Source of the DNA: Symsagittifera roscoffensis
Lineage: Eukaryota; Xenacoelomorpha; Acoela; Convolutidae
DNA: 60,000 nucleotides
Direction: 5' to 3'
Assembly: GCF_963678635.1 (NCBI RefSeq)
Contig: NC_087062.1
Span: forward strand, 78,867,200 to 78,927,199
The notes beneath the pieces are model-generated. The model made no database searches, was not told where the DNA came from, and saw only the letters and a program-made list of their open reading frames with translations. Below, piece by piece: positions 23,601 to 33,001 of the stretch. A program made the position numbers and the translations under genes. Numbering within the stretch: the stretch's first letter is position 1; every line of letters starts with the position of its first letter.

Positions 23601-26600
23601 AGACGAGAGCTCATCTGGAGGCGATGGTTCTGAGAACCAAGCTGGAAGCCAACCAGTGGCTACACCTGAATCCTAGAGTAGCGGCATTGGGTGCAGATGC
23701 TTTTCAGCAAGGCCCCATAATGATCATGAAAATACATGCCTACTTGTTGAAGGAGGTGAACCTGGCGGAAAATGCTGGAGAAAAGACTGCTGAGTTTGTG
23801 AACAGAATGTGTCAGATTACTCTGGAAACCTTCTGGACCCAGGAAGTGAAGGGACAGGAGGGATTTGAAAGGACAGACAGCATGCTAGAAGGGTTGGGAG
23901 CCGGATGGACCGCATCCTTCTTGGCAAAAGTTTACCCGAAAGTCTCGTACTATTTGATAAAGGAATACCTCCAAGCAGTAGTGAGAGTATCGATAGTGGA
24001 ATTAATAGCCTTGTTCGTGACATTCGGAGCGGAGAGTTTCGTGAAAGGACCGGCGATACTGCTTACGGATGGAATACAGAACCTGCGACTAGACGGACTT
24101 CTGACATTGATCGCAATAACCCACGGAAACTTGGGAGGACTAATGAAACTGGCACGTTGTCCAGAGCAGATGAAAGAGAGAGTGAGGAACCTGGATATGA
24201 AGAAATCCACGGACTCGTGGAACAAAATAAGAGACCTGAGACACACTCTTATCCAATATCTCTTGCAGCAAAATCGCTTTGGAACCGGAGAAGACGAGAC
24301 AATTGAAAGAGAGGAAGATGTTAGACGACATGTTGGAGGCATGCCGCTATTAACGGATTTGAGCTTAGCTATGAGAACCGATCCCTTGGCGCTGATCAGA
24401 GGAGTCACGGAGTTCGTGACAGTGATCTATGGACCAGCAGTCACGTTTGCGTTCCCTGACGTTAAAGTAGAAGCATATAGGAGGTCGGTGCTGCACCTGA
24501 ACCTCATATCGGCAGTGGACGGTAGTACACTGAATTGGTGTGAGCAGAACACATTGCGGGAGCTCATGAGCGAAGATCTGTTGTTTGCGAAGATATCAGA
24601 GCCAGAAATGACGATCATCAATTTTGACGATCACTTCCGTGACCGCATGGGAGAAGTAGAAAGAGGACACATCGAGGTGTTTCCAAAGCTTTGGAATCTG
24701 AGACCCTATGACAAAACGAATTGTGAAATAACCAGAGTGCCTCGTCTCACTGCAGCATACCACAAGGTGAGAGAAGAAACGAAGAACTGGGGCGATTACA
24801 AGAAGCTACCGGAGGCAATCCCTGAGTTCCCTATAATAAGAAGGATGTTGCTCGGAGCAGTCTCCGTGGTACAAACTCCTAGGTTGAGAGCATTCGAAAC
24901 CAATGAAAGAAGAATAGGGAATTTCGTGGGAACGATGGATCCATACTTCGTAGGGAGAAATGCCGCCGTGTTACAGTACACACGATTTGCATACACGGAT
25001 CAAGCGACGAGAAGGCGAATAAGCAACGCCGCAACTCCCAAGCCTGGAAGATTTGATGAGGAATGGAAAGGACTAGGCTTAGCTCCGATGAGAATGAGAG
25101 GCAGGACAGAATTGCCTGAAGCCTCATTAATCCTGACCAGTGTGAAAAAGGAGATGAAAGTGGGAGGAATATTGCAGACGAGAACCTTCCTAGCACCCTT
25201 CGGCTGCGAAGAAATCAAAGTGGTCCATGGAGAAGAGGAAGATAAATCGGCCGGTACATTGCTCATACCGAGATTCCAGGAAGAAGCCGACAATGACGAA
25301 CAAGGACCATCGAGCTCGAGCAAGGATAAGTCAGAAGGAGATGACGGACAGGGTGGAAGCCGTCAGACTGAAGAACCCATGCAACAAGATCAAGCTGGTG
25401 GGGAAGACGACAGGGCATCGACAGGAGGAACATCCAGCCTGGATTTCAATATCTTCAGTGATCTTGAGAATAATGCAGACACGTTGGAAACGACTGAGCC
25501 AGCGGATGAAGGCATCTCGACACTGGAACCTCCGTCAGCCTTTGAGGAAATGAAACGGAATTTGCCGGAGAGCAGCTCTCCTGGCAATTCAAGAAATAAC
25601 GACCAGAGAATCCTCATGGAATCACCTCGGAGGAGAAGAATAGAGGCCTCAGCCAGAGTACCTTTCTTGGGAACGCTGCCCGAAGAAGAATGGGAAGTAC
25701 ATCACCGAGACCATGAGAGTAGGACGGGATGTAAGCTGGACAGAGTGGCGTTTATGGAAGAAGTCTGGACCGTGATTCAGAGCTATGGGACCCAGTCCAT
25801 CCTCAAAACAGGTCTCAATCAACCCTTGATGAGAGAAGTACTTGACAAGCTTGATGAGTGTGAAGGGAGACTGAGTGAGTTATTGATCGACTCAGCCACT
25901 GATGAGAGTGAAGCGAATTCTCCCATCAAGATGACACCGCAGGACGATGAAGGAGAGGTGGTGTACCTGTCAAGAACCAGGAGAGGGACGATGCGATCGA
26001 AAATGGTGAGTGATAAAATCAATGCGATGAAAATGAAGTCAGGCAGCAGAGTGATGCCGAGGAGAATTGGGAAGACGAAAGTGGATTCAGAAATATCGGT
26101 GAAAGCTGGTAACTCAGCGAAAAGAAAACGAGTCGAGGAAGTCATGGATTTGGGGCAAGGTGATTATCAATTGTCAGGCACAGATAGAGTATTAACTGAT
26201 ATAGCGATGGTGCCACCCATTCTCATGGCGGGGATAAAGTCAACCGGTTATAAATCCAAAAGGAGTGACCGCACTCTGACTGGAGCAACGTTAGAAATGG
26301 AGATACTCAGCCAATGTGGAGAGAACAAAATGAGGGACTTCAAGCCATCTCCCATGAACCATGGAAAGGGAAGTGTTGCAGGACAACTAACACCAGTGGA
26401 ATACAACCGACTAACCGTGTCGGAGACAGTGTCGATAGATGAACCCACTGGTGGATACATGGAGATGTTGGAATACCGAAACTCGGCTAGAGGGTATGTA
26501 ATGGCCCTGGAAGACAAAAAAGCCATGGAGGGTTATCTGGAAATGATGTTGCAAGGCACCACCCTCAAGCAGAAGGCGTATGGAACTTTGGCGTCGTCTG

Positions 26601-28531
26601 ACGTACAGGCGGAAACAATCGAGCAGTTAGTGAGCCTTCCATGGAAAGCAGTAGTATTGAGGTATTTCGAAGAAATGAGGACTACGCCAAGAATACATGC
26701 TCTCGTGGCAGTACCTTACGTAAGGACAGAGTTACAACTCAGGTTCGCCTGGTGCATGATGGGACTGACTCGCGAAGAATATGATTCAGAAGAAAGAAAG
26801 AGATCAAAAGAAGAAAAGGTTTTCCTTATGACGAATCTGAGGGATCTGATAGTCCAGGAGGGAGCAGCAGTAGCGTGTGCGAAGCGGAGAGACGCTCTCT
26901 GTTTCATTCGATTCCTGATAGAGCAGATTTCAGTACCTGCATTAAACACTTGTGTTAAAATGTTGAGGGAAGGCGATGAGCGAACGAAAGCCTTATTCTT
27001 GCTAGCACTACTGGATATGCAGCAGAGTAAACCGATGAGGGTGAACATGAAAGAACCTGAGGAGTTAGAACCCATGGAAAAGATAGACGAGATCAGGAGA
27101 TTCTCAAAACAGGAGTTGAGACTCACTAAAAAATCTATGGGAGCATTGCCGAAATCCAGTGAACACTGTGGACCGATCAAGAAGAAGTCATATAGCTACG
27201 TATCCGGGATCATAGGGATAGCGTACAATCCTTTCCTGAGTGAAGACATACGCGATTGCTTCTTTGATTATGAGCAGGCGGTGTTACTAAGATTCTGGAC
27301 GTCCAGAATTGTAACGATTAAGAGCGTTAACAATCCACAGGCCAAATTGGGATTGGTCTTGGAAGAAGAGGTGACTGCACCTTCAGTACCAAAACCCGTT
27401 AAGAGAGTGGAGTTTGGGTTGGGATTCTCAGATGAATTACTGAGAACGAGCTTGATGGCAGTGTGGGAGTTGATGAGGCCATCATGGTGTCCTAGTCCCA
27501 ACGCTGACTCAATATTACGGGCGACACAAGACGTACAGAGGGAATTGAATGCAGACTGTAACCTGCGTGACCTCAACATCATATATAATGTGATGATAAC
27601 AGCCTCTAAGAGCAACGGAGAAGATAAAGTGGAGTTGCCTGGCTGGGGACCAGAAGACTGGGTCAAACCTGGTAGCTGTCTGGCGGAAGTCTGTGGACTG
27701 GAGGGTCATGTTTGTGGAGGTCTAGACTGTGTGAAAACCCTGGAGAAACAACACAAGCAATTGACAGTATTGTTTGGAAATGTAGTGATGAAAGCAAGAA
27801 CGGAAACGGAATTGATAGCAGATTGCCATGGAGGAACCGATGTGAATCTAGTGACTGCACTAAGATTCTACAGCATGTTTGTTTCTTTAGAGTCACTATT
27901 GAATCTAGAACAGAAACATGAGATGGTCACAGCCATCAGCGTAGAAGTATTCCCAGGAGTTCTGCAGACTGAGCAGAAGTATATAGGAAAATGGAGGGAA
28001 GCAATCGAAACAGAGATGAACATCAGACACAGCGAAACTTATTGTAGACCATCAGGAGCACGATATTTGGTGGGTTCAACGTTGGCTCCAATGTGCAAGA
28101 GCAGATATCCTGTACATTTCGTAGCTGTGGACGTGAAGAGTACAAGAATGGTTGTGGATCAAGCCTTCTCAGTGCCGAAGTGTGTGAGATTGGCGAGAAT
28201 GTCTGAAAAGTCTTACGAGTTACTATGTAAGATGTTCTCAGCAATTCCAGAGAGAACCAAAGAAGAGTTGGAGTCAATACTAGGAAAGAAGTTCATGGGA
28301 TATGTGAGTGGGAACTTCAGTGACTTTGAGAGACAGAAACAGAGAGGATCAACTGTCACAGATTACAATGCAGTAGATGAGAATGATGAAGTCCACCGAG
28401 TAATGATGGAAGTGGAACCATTGCTGGAAGCTTCGGGAAAACGTAATTGGAGGAGCATCATGTTGACACATGACGAGTTTCCTTGCCACTGCTTGCTGCA
28501 GACCTGTGGTATCCCAAGCGTAGTAATCTGA
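20597..28531 (+). CDS. Element A giant accessory protein: coiled coil, SGNH hydrolase, SGNH-like domain, unknown C-terminal half
   Basis: This is a 2644-codon open frame; its first in-frame ATG is at 20609. Residues 70-130 form a coiled coil. Residues 300-470 are a classical SGNH/GDSL hydrolase domain: GDSL at 306-309 (nucleophile Ser308), GTND at 355-358 and DGIH at 451-454 (catalytic Asp/His). Residues 755-990 resemble a second SGNH-like fold (AGIND at 816-820) without a proper GDSL serine. Residues ~1000-1800 have no counterpart in B and include an acidic disordered stretch near 1550-1650. From ~1840 on it matches B's separate last ORF, including a cluster C2361-X4-C-X4-H-X-C-X4-C2378. It ends early at TGA 28529-28531 through a one-base loss near 28504. 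SGNH enzymes are esterases or lipases; the substrate is unknown. Confidence 0.7.
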   Translation: MTWRMSLDWEVLGYQPGEMPMPSKPKPGLTRMHQEMNSEATSSGSPLRAAVPPKRAKVTQKVQTNQTIQDLDEMNDQLRSTKKELDEMTKSMLQMEEDRDMWRKLFEDCNKKQGQEIERLRQEYKERPEQVALTTAVEKMIPARDIPRGQSPMELLTRLPAETNRVTIPDPSDTLGDSVVEQTVRRLIERAGRLVANKNAPGSGVTAPYGTIDDTGRVQLSQTVIRQGINNVTPLMGSSRIPERKVRKMPAKKVSRVIDVQKNNQLKYNFTGVPETNPRACFNRATWSPAVNLQQPPLGTSHLILGDSLVRVLSNLRTSWVTTVMAFGGATIAQLYRMVELMNPGKIPNVMILVGTNDISRGSDEQEALWESMMVCLFTTLWQKFSCAVLTVCTVPMNARSLTASGRRHNEGVMRWNNILRNLANRNAGRMILMDIEHELRAMDQARLTTDGIHFDSIEGQAWLNRVFQERLDELEAELFDTGVLKEEGTVSDAVITTFVPPNLETRLGTVPAVTNYRQQSSSEPGRRTDVQDRLGEAPMRRTIHPRRRIGPVNQPIEEVAGTSRSDTRSETTSTSREKRPSRGSLLWSRSIPSPWHIYKDELMKLDLQRVSFIEDARRMLNGATLSVSRLYSITGVDWLIAASINFSSTTALRFADLEGLPSNNTMGPVNARPLQDVRLNHDEGNREERPGRFLTARAPIGQHVKIFRQLTIPPGHVKERVYPKLVNQDGDAQRYGGLTAIKKDETIFAAYDKAEMRKAKIMVVANSEFVYTSKSLFWPDVIMLAAVDLDLLQSVSLAIGVQRQTDMNPITIVFAGINDHLHSRGFLSRLRDPATAENAVWPAIKDILESMGEVVDATKEGSFNKVALRVVFALSPGYAHLPDGLKFVYAMVALLSEGKYDVIISAPNRMIEMENLRPLKAELPAVWSDISNAMRGFKDHALHVLVLDEVLGLELSNFSRQLKLKPGIDDDHRVITAMSNDLWFRAMEVASEDARRKNSLETRAHLEAMVLRTKLEANQWLHLNPRVAALGADAFQQGPIMIMKIHAYLLKEVNLAENAGEKTAEFVNRMCQITLETFWTQEVKGQEGFERTDSMLEGLGAGWTASFLAKVYPKVSYYLIKEYLQAVVRVSIVELIALFVTFGAESFVKGPAILLTDGIQNLRLDGLLTLIAITHGNLGGLMKLARCPEQMKERVRNLDMKKSTDSWNKIRDLRHTLIQYLLQQNRFGTGEDETIEREEDVRRHVGGMPLLTDLSLAMRTDPLALIRGVTEFVTVIYGPAVTFAFPDVKVEAYRRSVLHLNLISAVDGSTLNWCEQNTLRELMSEDLLFAKISEPEMTIINFDDHFRDRMGEVERGHIEVFPKLWNLRPYDKTNCEITRVPRLTAAYHKVREETKNWGDYKKLPEAIPEFPIIRRMLLGAVSVVQTPRLRAFETNERRIGNFVGTMDPYFVGRNAAVLQYTRFAYTDQATRRRISNAATPKPGRFDEEWKGLGLAPMRMRGRTELPEASLILTSVKKEMKVGGILQTRTFLAPFGCEEIKVVHGEEEDKSAGTLLIPRFQEEADNDEQGPSSSSKDKSEGDDGQGGSRQTEEPMQQDQAGGEDDRASTGGTSSLDFNIFSDLENNADTLETTEPADEGISTLEPPSAFEEMKRNLPESSSPGNSRNNDQRILMESPRRRRIEASARVPFLGTLPEEEWEVHHRDHESRTGCKLDRVAFMEEVWTVIQSYGTQSILKTGLNQPLMREVLDKLDECEGRLSELLIDSATDESEANSPIKMTPQDDEGEVVYLSRTRRGTMRSKMVSDKINAMKMKSGSRVMPRRIGKTKVDSEISVKAGNSAKRKRVEEVMDLGQGDYQLSGTDRVLTDIAMVPPILMAGIKSTGYKSKRSDRTLTGATLEMEILSQCGENKMRDFKPSPMNHGKGSVAGQLTPVEYNRLTVSETVSIDEPTGGYMEMLEYRNSARGYVMALEDKKAMEGYLEMMLQGTTLKQKAYGTLASSDVQAETIEQLVSLPWKAVVLRYFEEMRTTPRIHALVAVPYVRTELQLRFAWCMMGLTREEYDSEERKRSKEEKVFLMTNLRDLIVQEGAAVACAKRRDALCFIRFLIEQISVPALNTCVKMLREGDERTKALFLLALLDMQQSKPMRVNMKEPEELEPMEKIDEIRRFSKQELRLTKKSMGALPKSSEHCGPIKKKSYSYVSGIIGIAYNPFLSEDIRDCFFDYEQAVLLRFWTSRIVTIKSVNNPQAKLGLVLEEEVTAPSVPKPVKRVEFGLGFSDELLRTSLMAVWELMRPSWCPSPNADSILRATQDVQRELNADCNLRDLNIIYNVMITASKSNGEDKVELPGWGPEDWVKPGSCLAEVCGLEGHVCGGLDCVKTLEKQHKQLTVLFGNVVMKARTETELIADCHGGTDVNLVTALRFYSMFVSLESLLNLEQKHEMVTAISVEVFPGVLQTEQKYIGKWREAIETEMNIRHSETYCRPSGARYLVGSTLAPMCKSRYPVHFVAVDVKSTRMVVDQAFSVPKCVRLARMSEKSYELLCKMFSAIPERTKEELESILGKKFMGYVSGNFSDFERQKQRGSTVTDYNAVDENDEVHRVMMEVEPLLEASGKRNWRSIMLTHDEFPCHCLLQTCGIPSVVI

Positions 28532-29139
28532 TGTTGATCTGGGACTCTGGAGAGCTGCTCTCCATGGGTTTACCAGATTCATCACAGCCCGTAACAATAG
28601 TGATAGTGGGAGTTATGATGGCGGTACGATGGCTGGAAGCTCATGTGAGAGAAATTAATAGACAGGAGGCACCAACGAGAGAACAATTGCGGAAATTAGA
28701 TTATCTAAAAGATTTAGATCTTTTTGAGACAATGTGCAAAGTTCTAAACATTCCGATGGAAGTGAAGAAGATAGGGGCGAGAAAACGATTGATGCCATGG
28801 TTCAGAGCTAACATGACTGCATGGTTGTACGAGTATGCGAAAAAGCATATGTCGAAGCATGGCAGAGTGTACAGTGAATATCAGCTGGACATTGGGGCAG
28901 GAGCTTTCAAGCGAGCTTTCGTGACTCATCGGAATGCAGTGACCACCGCCGTGAAAAGAATTTCCAGGACGAGTGAGCGTAGTGGAAATGAGAAGGCAGA
29001 GATGCTGAAAGAAGATTTGGAGAGAAACGTGACGTTGTGTCTCCACAACAGCTTCTGCAGGAACAGAGAATCCAACTTGGATCCCCTACCTTGCTGTAAA
29101 CAGAGGGTAGAAGAGCAGAAGCCAACAGCGTCAGGATAG
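28505..29139 (+). pseudogene. C-terminal end of A's giant protein, in a shifted frame
   Basis: From about 28505 the homology to B's last ORF continues in another frame. WYP is followed by an LMLIWD block, GLPD, VMMAVRWLEAH, LDLFETMCKVLNIP, MPWFRANMTAWLY, AFKRAFVTHRNAVTT and NVTLCLHNSFC, each with a clear counterpart in B. Compared with B a single base is missing just before this point. It then ends at TAG 29137-29139. Its end is marked by a short duplicated phrase (GCCAACAGCGTCAGGATA). It was probably one polypeptide with the preceding ORF before a recent indel, or the indel is a sequencing error. Confidence 0.7.
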
Positions 29140-29589
29140 CCAACAGCGTCAGGATAGCCAACGACGCGCTACAAGACACGGAAACCGAAAGTGCGGAGTC
29201 AGTATCACAGGAGGAAGAAATGGAACATTGATGAATGGTCGAGAAAACAAGAGGCAACAAGAAAGAAAATTAGAAGAATTTAGAAGTTTTAGAACTTCTA
29301 AACGACGAAAAAAGAAGAGAACAAAGGAGTGATGAAGAAAAGTTAAAACTCAAAATTGTTTTATGTGTGTGAAAAACTCAAGTGAGAAACCAAGCAACCA
29401 AGTTGTAATTGAAAACTGAAACATTTAGTTGAGTTTTGAAATTGTTGCATTTATAAATTTGCATTTTGATTTTAGCAGAAGTGGCTTTAGAGACACTCAC
29501 TTATTATTTATTTAGAAAGGCTTAAGAGAAGAGTATATTTAAATATTCCAGCCTGCATGATTGTTTTTAATCACTTAGGAAGACTGATC

Positions 29590-29666
29590 ACTTTGTGGTG
29601 ACGTGGAAGGCTTGAGTAATCTCTCGAAGAGGGAGATTATTTCATTGTTCTTTCTAACCACAAAGT
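29590..29666 (+). other. Nested stem-loop in A's 3' region
   Basis: Ten bases ACTTTGTGGT (29590-29599) pair perfectly with ACCACAAAGT (29657-29666). Inside, TAATCTCTC (29617-29625) pairs with GGGAGATTA (29631-29639) through one G-U pair and a five-base loop. The two nested helices suggest a structured RNA element. Confidence 0.6.
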
Positions 29667-29743
29667 TTCTTAGTTTTAAAATTACAGGACAATAACAAGC
29701 AAGATTTCCGAAGGGAAAAAGCATAGTAGGATAATTTTAACTT

Positions 29744-29774
29744 GTTGGTTGGCAGGACTGTCCTGCAAGCCAAC
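29744..29774 (+). other. Long hairpin in A's 3' region
   Basis: GTTGGTTGGCAGGAC and GTCCTGCAAGCCAAC form a 15-bp inverted repeat with two mismatched positions and almost no loop. It is followed by ATTTTTTAAAT. Confidence 0.6.
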
Positions 29775-30040
29775 ATTTTTTAAATCTAAGAGAAAAAGTT
29801 TTAATCGGGACATTGACACTGGAAGTCAGAAAATATGTTTTATCTTAGGTTGTATCCTCAATGTGCAGATTAATGAGAGAATTTGAAGGCTATAATGATG
29901 TAGTATGATGCCATTTATATTCTGCAGTGAGTCGATGTGACGTGGATAAAAGTAATTTCGTGCATTTTGTAAATTCTGTTCGATGACACTGTAACCATTT
30001 TACGAACATTGCGCGATTCAATGAGGACATTGACCGGACT

Positions 30041-30052
30041 GTCCGGGGAGTA
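30041..30052 (+). promoter_or_regulatory. 3' polypurine tract of element A
   Basis: GTCCGGGGAGTA directly abuts the TGTGACATTCG start of the 3' LTR. It is the same 12-mer as B's tract at 50397-50408, although the neighbouring sequences differ. Confidence 0.75.
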
Positions 30053-30591
30053 TGTGACATTCGACCAGAATGGCCAAAATGCAATTTGTGCAGACTTCGA
30101 ATTTTTAGCAGTAAGCCTTCCGGATTGGTGGTTATTAAGAATTAAGGACGTTATTGGAACGATTAACCAGACGGTGAGGGCTGGAATATTCTAGTATTTT
30201 TAAATTTCAAAAATTCGAATTATGACGTCATATTTCTGAGAAACGTCAGAAACGGCCATTTTGGTTAAAAGGAGAAAGAAGAACACAAGAATAACTTTAT
30301 CTGCGATAGCGAACAGGACGAAAATCGAGATTAAAAACGACAACGAACTACAGAATAGCAGAGGACGATCCGAGTTGCAACTATTGTGCTGCTACAATAG
30401 TTGCAAGGCCGTTGCGAACAACGGTGAAGGGTAAAAAACTAGCCTTCCGGATTAGGAGGAAATCAAGATTAACGAGCTTGATTCAGCGGATTCGTCAATC
30501 CGGAAGGGTAAAGGAACTGAAACTTTTATCCTGCCACGTAAACTTTTAGCATCCTGTCATGTCCTGACTTGAGTTTAATTGATATTTGGAT
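30053..30591 (+). repeat. Element A 3' LTR, 5' portion (interrupted by B)
   Basis: It matches 13530-14068 without indels and with two substitutions seen. It stops at ATTTGGAT, where B's LTR begins. After B the LTR resumes as GAT-TAGTTTTAACAAGGATGAGG (51328-51350). The remaining ~365 bp of the LTR is missing. Confidence 0.85.
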
Positions 30592-31019
30592 TGTGCCAGT
30601 CGGTCATATTTGGAAGTTTGACCTTAAGAGGAGCAAAAAACACTTGATTTTGGAGTGAAATTTAATTTTTCAAAATTTCGAATGGAACCTTTCATGCACG
30701 ATTTTCTCGCGAGAACTGAAAATCAGAAAAAGAGATCAGAACAATTTCAGAACAATTGAGTCGCATACGCGGGAAAGTCGCAGGAAAAAGCAGTAGGAAA
30801 TTGCTATTCGCAATTTCCATCACTATAATAATCGAGAGTAGAGCTGTCCCATCTGTGACAGAGACGAGAGCATTCCCTCGAATTGGATTATAACGACTGG
30901 AGTATTATTCGGAACCGGACTAGAGTGAACCTTCGGTGGAAAGGTGGACAGCTTGAGTGTCCTAATGGTTCACAAGAAAACTATTGTCTAGAGTGTAAAC
31001 TCGTTCTCATTGTTAAAAC

Positions 31020-31026
31020 TATAAAA
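31020..31026 (+). promoter_or_regulatory. TATA box of B's 5' LTR
   Basis: TATAAAA is in the middle of the LTR, about 190 bp upstream of the AATAAA. It is duplicated in the 3' LTR at 50837-50843. Confidence 0.55.
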
Positions 31027-31213
31027 CATTAGACTCATTTAGTTACGTTATTTAATTCTTGAGTTAACTACCGACTGGATTATTTCCCACTTCTTGAGCG
31101 TGCTACTATGTGAGTACAAATTTAAATTCCTAGAGTGTGTTTTATAATTGTTATGTTGAGGTAAGGCGAGTTTTAGGTTGATCCATCTGAAATGGATCAA
31201 AGTTCCACTGTCT

Positions 31214-31219
31214 AATAAA
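31214..31219 (+). terminator. Polyadenylation signal in B's LTR
   Basis: AATAAA is followed by an A-rich run. The equivalent copy in the 3' LTR (51031-51036) would be the one used to end the transcript. Confidence 0.5.
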
Positions 31220-31521
31220 AAAAAGCAACTTAACGGATTGTTCCAACCCGGTTTTTAACGGCGTTCATGTATTTTGGGTATCTAGAGACCTAAGTATGGG
31301 GACGTTTCTAATTCTAGAGTGGGGGGATATTTTAGTAGTAGCCTTTAAGCTGTAACGGGTCGTAGTCTCATGTCACAAGCGAACCGAACTGGCTCCGACC
31401 GTTCTTGAGGTAGAAAAACACAAGAGATAGTGTCCCTGACCCTTGAGCCAGTGGTTATAGGGCCTATTTTTCTTAAGCCTCATGTGTGACTGCAGTAGAC
31501 GAATGTTACATAGTGTTTTTA

Positions 31522-31538
31522 TGGCGCTCCTGGGTGTT
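31522..31538 (+). promoter_or_regulatory. Candidate primer-binding site, element B
   Basis: TGGCGCTCCTGGGTGTT lies 12 nt after the LTR end and is identical to A's block (14466-14482) in the middle of otherwise diverged sequence. Confidence 0.6.
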
Positions 31539-32010
31539 TACGACATCAAGATTACGGAGTCGAACCCACTTGAGACAGCTTCGGGCTGAATGCCCATTCT
31601 AGAGTACCGGTGGTACGGTTCGACAGGGACGTGCAAACCTTCCGGTTGTACCGTGATAGCTTTTTAAGAAAACTCGAGAAAATTTCCTGGTACGCTCTCC
31701 GAACGAGGCTTAGCTAACCGAGTAAAGGGGGGCAACTAGGGGGACAAAAACACGAGCAAAAAGACAAAAAGCAAAACAAAAACCAAAAAAGAATAGAAAA
31801 AGGAAAAAAAACCATAAAACGAAAAAAAAAGACAGTGACTTTGACACCAGATCAGTTGGATCAAACCTTTATATTAATTAAATAGTATACCCATACTGTT
31901 TTATAAGTTCGATCGTTTCGATCAACCTAGCAATTTAACCCAGTAACCGTAATAAAGTGCCCGAGTGTGGGGCGTTGTCAAGGGTTTTCAGATAGTTTGG
32001 AACTTAGCTG

Positions 32011-32215
32011 GACCAATAGGAGACTTCACTGGAAGAGGTGACCAGCCGAGTGGGAAAGTGGTTCAGGGACACTTGAGCTGAACCAATAGTAGACTTGACT
32101 GGAAGAGGTGACCAGCCGAGTGGGAAAGTGGTTCAGGGACACTTGAGCTGAACCAATAGGAGACTGGACTGGAACAGGTGACCAGTCGAGTGGGAAAGCA
32201 GCCAAGAAGGATTTG
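32011..32215 (+). repeat. 70-bp tandem repeat in B's leader (about 3 copies)
   Basis: GACCAGCCGAGTGGG recurs at 32040, 32110 and 32180 (GACCAGTCGAGTGGG) with the intervening sequence conserved. The last copy is diverging. Each unit carries ACTTGAGCTGAACC or a remnant of it. Confidence 0.9.
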
Positions 32216-33001
32216 GCAGTTCTCGAGTTCTCAAGTTGGGCAGAACGGGTATCGTTAAAATCCACATTACATTATAGGAGATAAGCGTAAAATAGGATAA
32301 GCGACATCCCCCGGTTTTGAGGAACGTTTTTACTTGAGCAGGCCTGGAGACAGGTCTACGGTTTTCTCTTGAGAGGTTTAGCACCCGGCGCTTAAGGTAA
32401 TTTTAGGCTTAAGAAGGGGGGCTAAAAAGGGGGGCTGGTTAAGTTAGAGGTTGGCGGTTGTAAATTGTAAAAAGGGGGAAATTAGAGTAACTAATTAGTC
32501 GACATCGTTGACTTAGTTACATTAGAAATTAACACGCGTTGGTAATATTAGGTGGAGATCGAAATTTGAACTCGAGTTAAGACTGGTACGCTGGTTGGTT
32601 TGGTAGGGGGGACCGGATATAGACAGCTTTTGTGATACCCCATAAGATCACTAGTGGGGGGAGGAAAACGCGTGGCAATTAGGTACCAGACATTTTTTTT
32701 AGACGAAAGGTAGACATTGGTCACCTTTGAATTTCAGGTGGGCTCATTTTTCTGATTTTATTATTTTTCTTACTTAGATTTTTGTTGCATTTTAGTGAGG
32801 ATTTGTGTTTGGTTTTATACGAACAGGTGATCACAAGATACCTGCGCACCTACATTGAAATAGAAACAACCAAAAAGAAGAGGGGGGTCAGCATTTGGCT
32901 TTTAAGAGAGGGTTTTTGGGAAAATTTTACTAGAGCTTGAGTGGTGGTACAAGGTACGGTGATTCTAGAAGACCCTACAACGAGGAAGACACTCCGTGAC
33001 G

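Larger units (their letters stand above)
29140..30040 (+). other. Element A 3' untranslated region
   Basis: No gene is seen. It contains two strong stem-loop regions (29590-29666 and 29744-29774) and is AT-rich. It ends at the polypurine tract before the 3' LTR. B's corresponding region (49979-50396) shows no similar structures. Confidence 0.6.
13530..30591 (+). mobile_element. Element A: giant Gypsy-like LTR element lacking pol (17 kb before interruption)
   Basis: It has a 924-bp 5' LTR, a primer-binding-like block, a 3-kb leader, a Gag N-terminal ORF, a Gag remnant, a macro domain, a 2644-codon ORF with an SGNH domain, a C-terminal ORF, a structured 3' region, a polypurine tract and a 3' LTR. 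Element B inserted into that 3' LTR after 30591. About 23 bp more of A's LTR continue at 51328-51350 before it breaks. The capsid, nucleocapsid, protease, RT, RNase H and integrase coding present in B (about 35.4-42.2 kb) is absent, so A would need enzymes in trans. The matching parts of its two LTRs differ at only two of 539 positions, so insertion was recent. It split a minus-strand LINE. Confidence 0.85.
30592..31510 (+). repeat. Element B 5' LTR (919 bp)
   Basis: It pairs with 50409-51327 with about five substitutions by eye. It has a TATAAAA at 31020-31026 and an AATAAA at 31214-31219. Five CTTGAG motifs occur in it. Confidence 0.92.
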
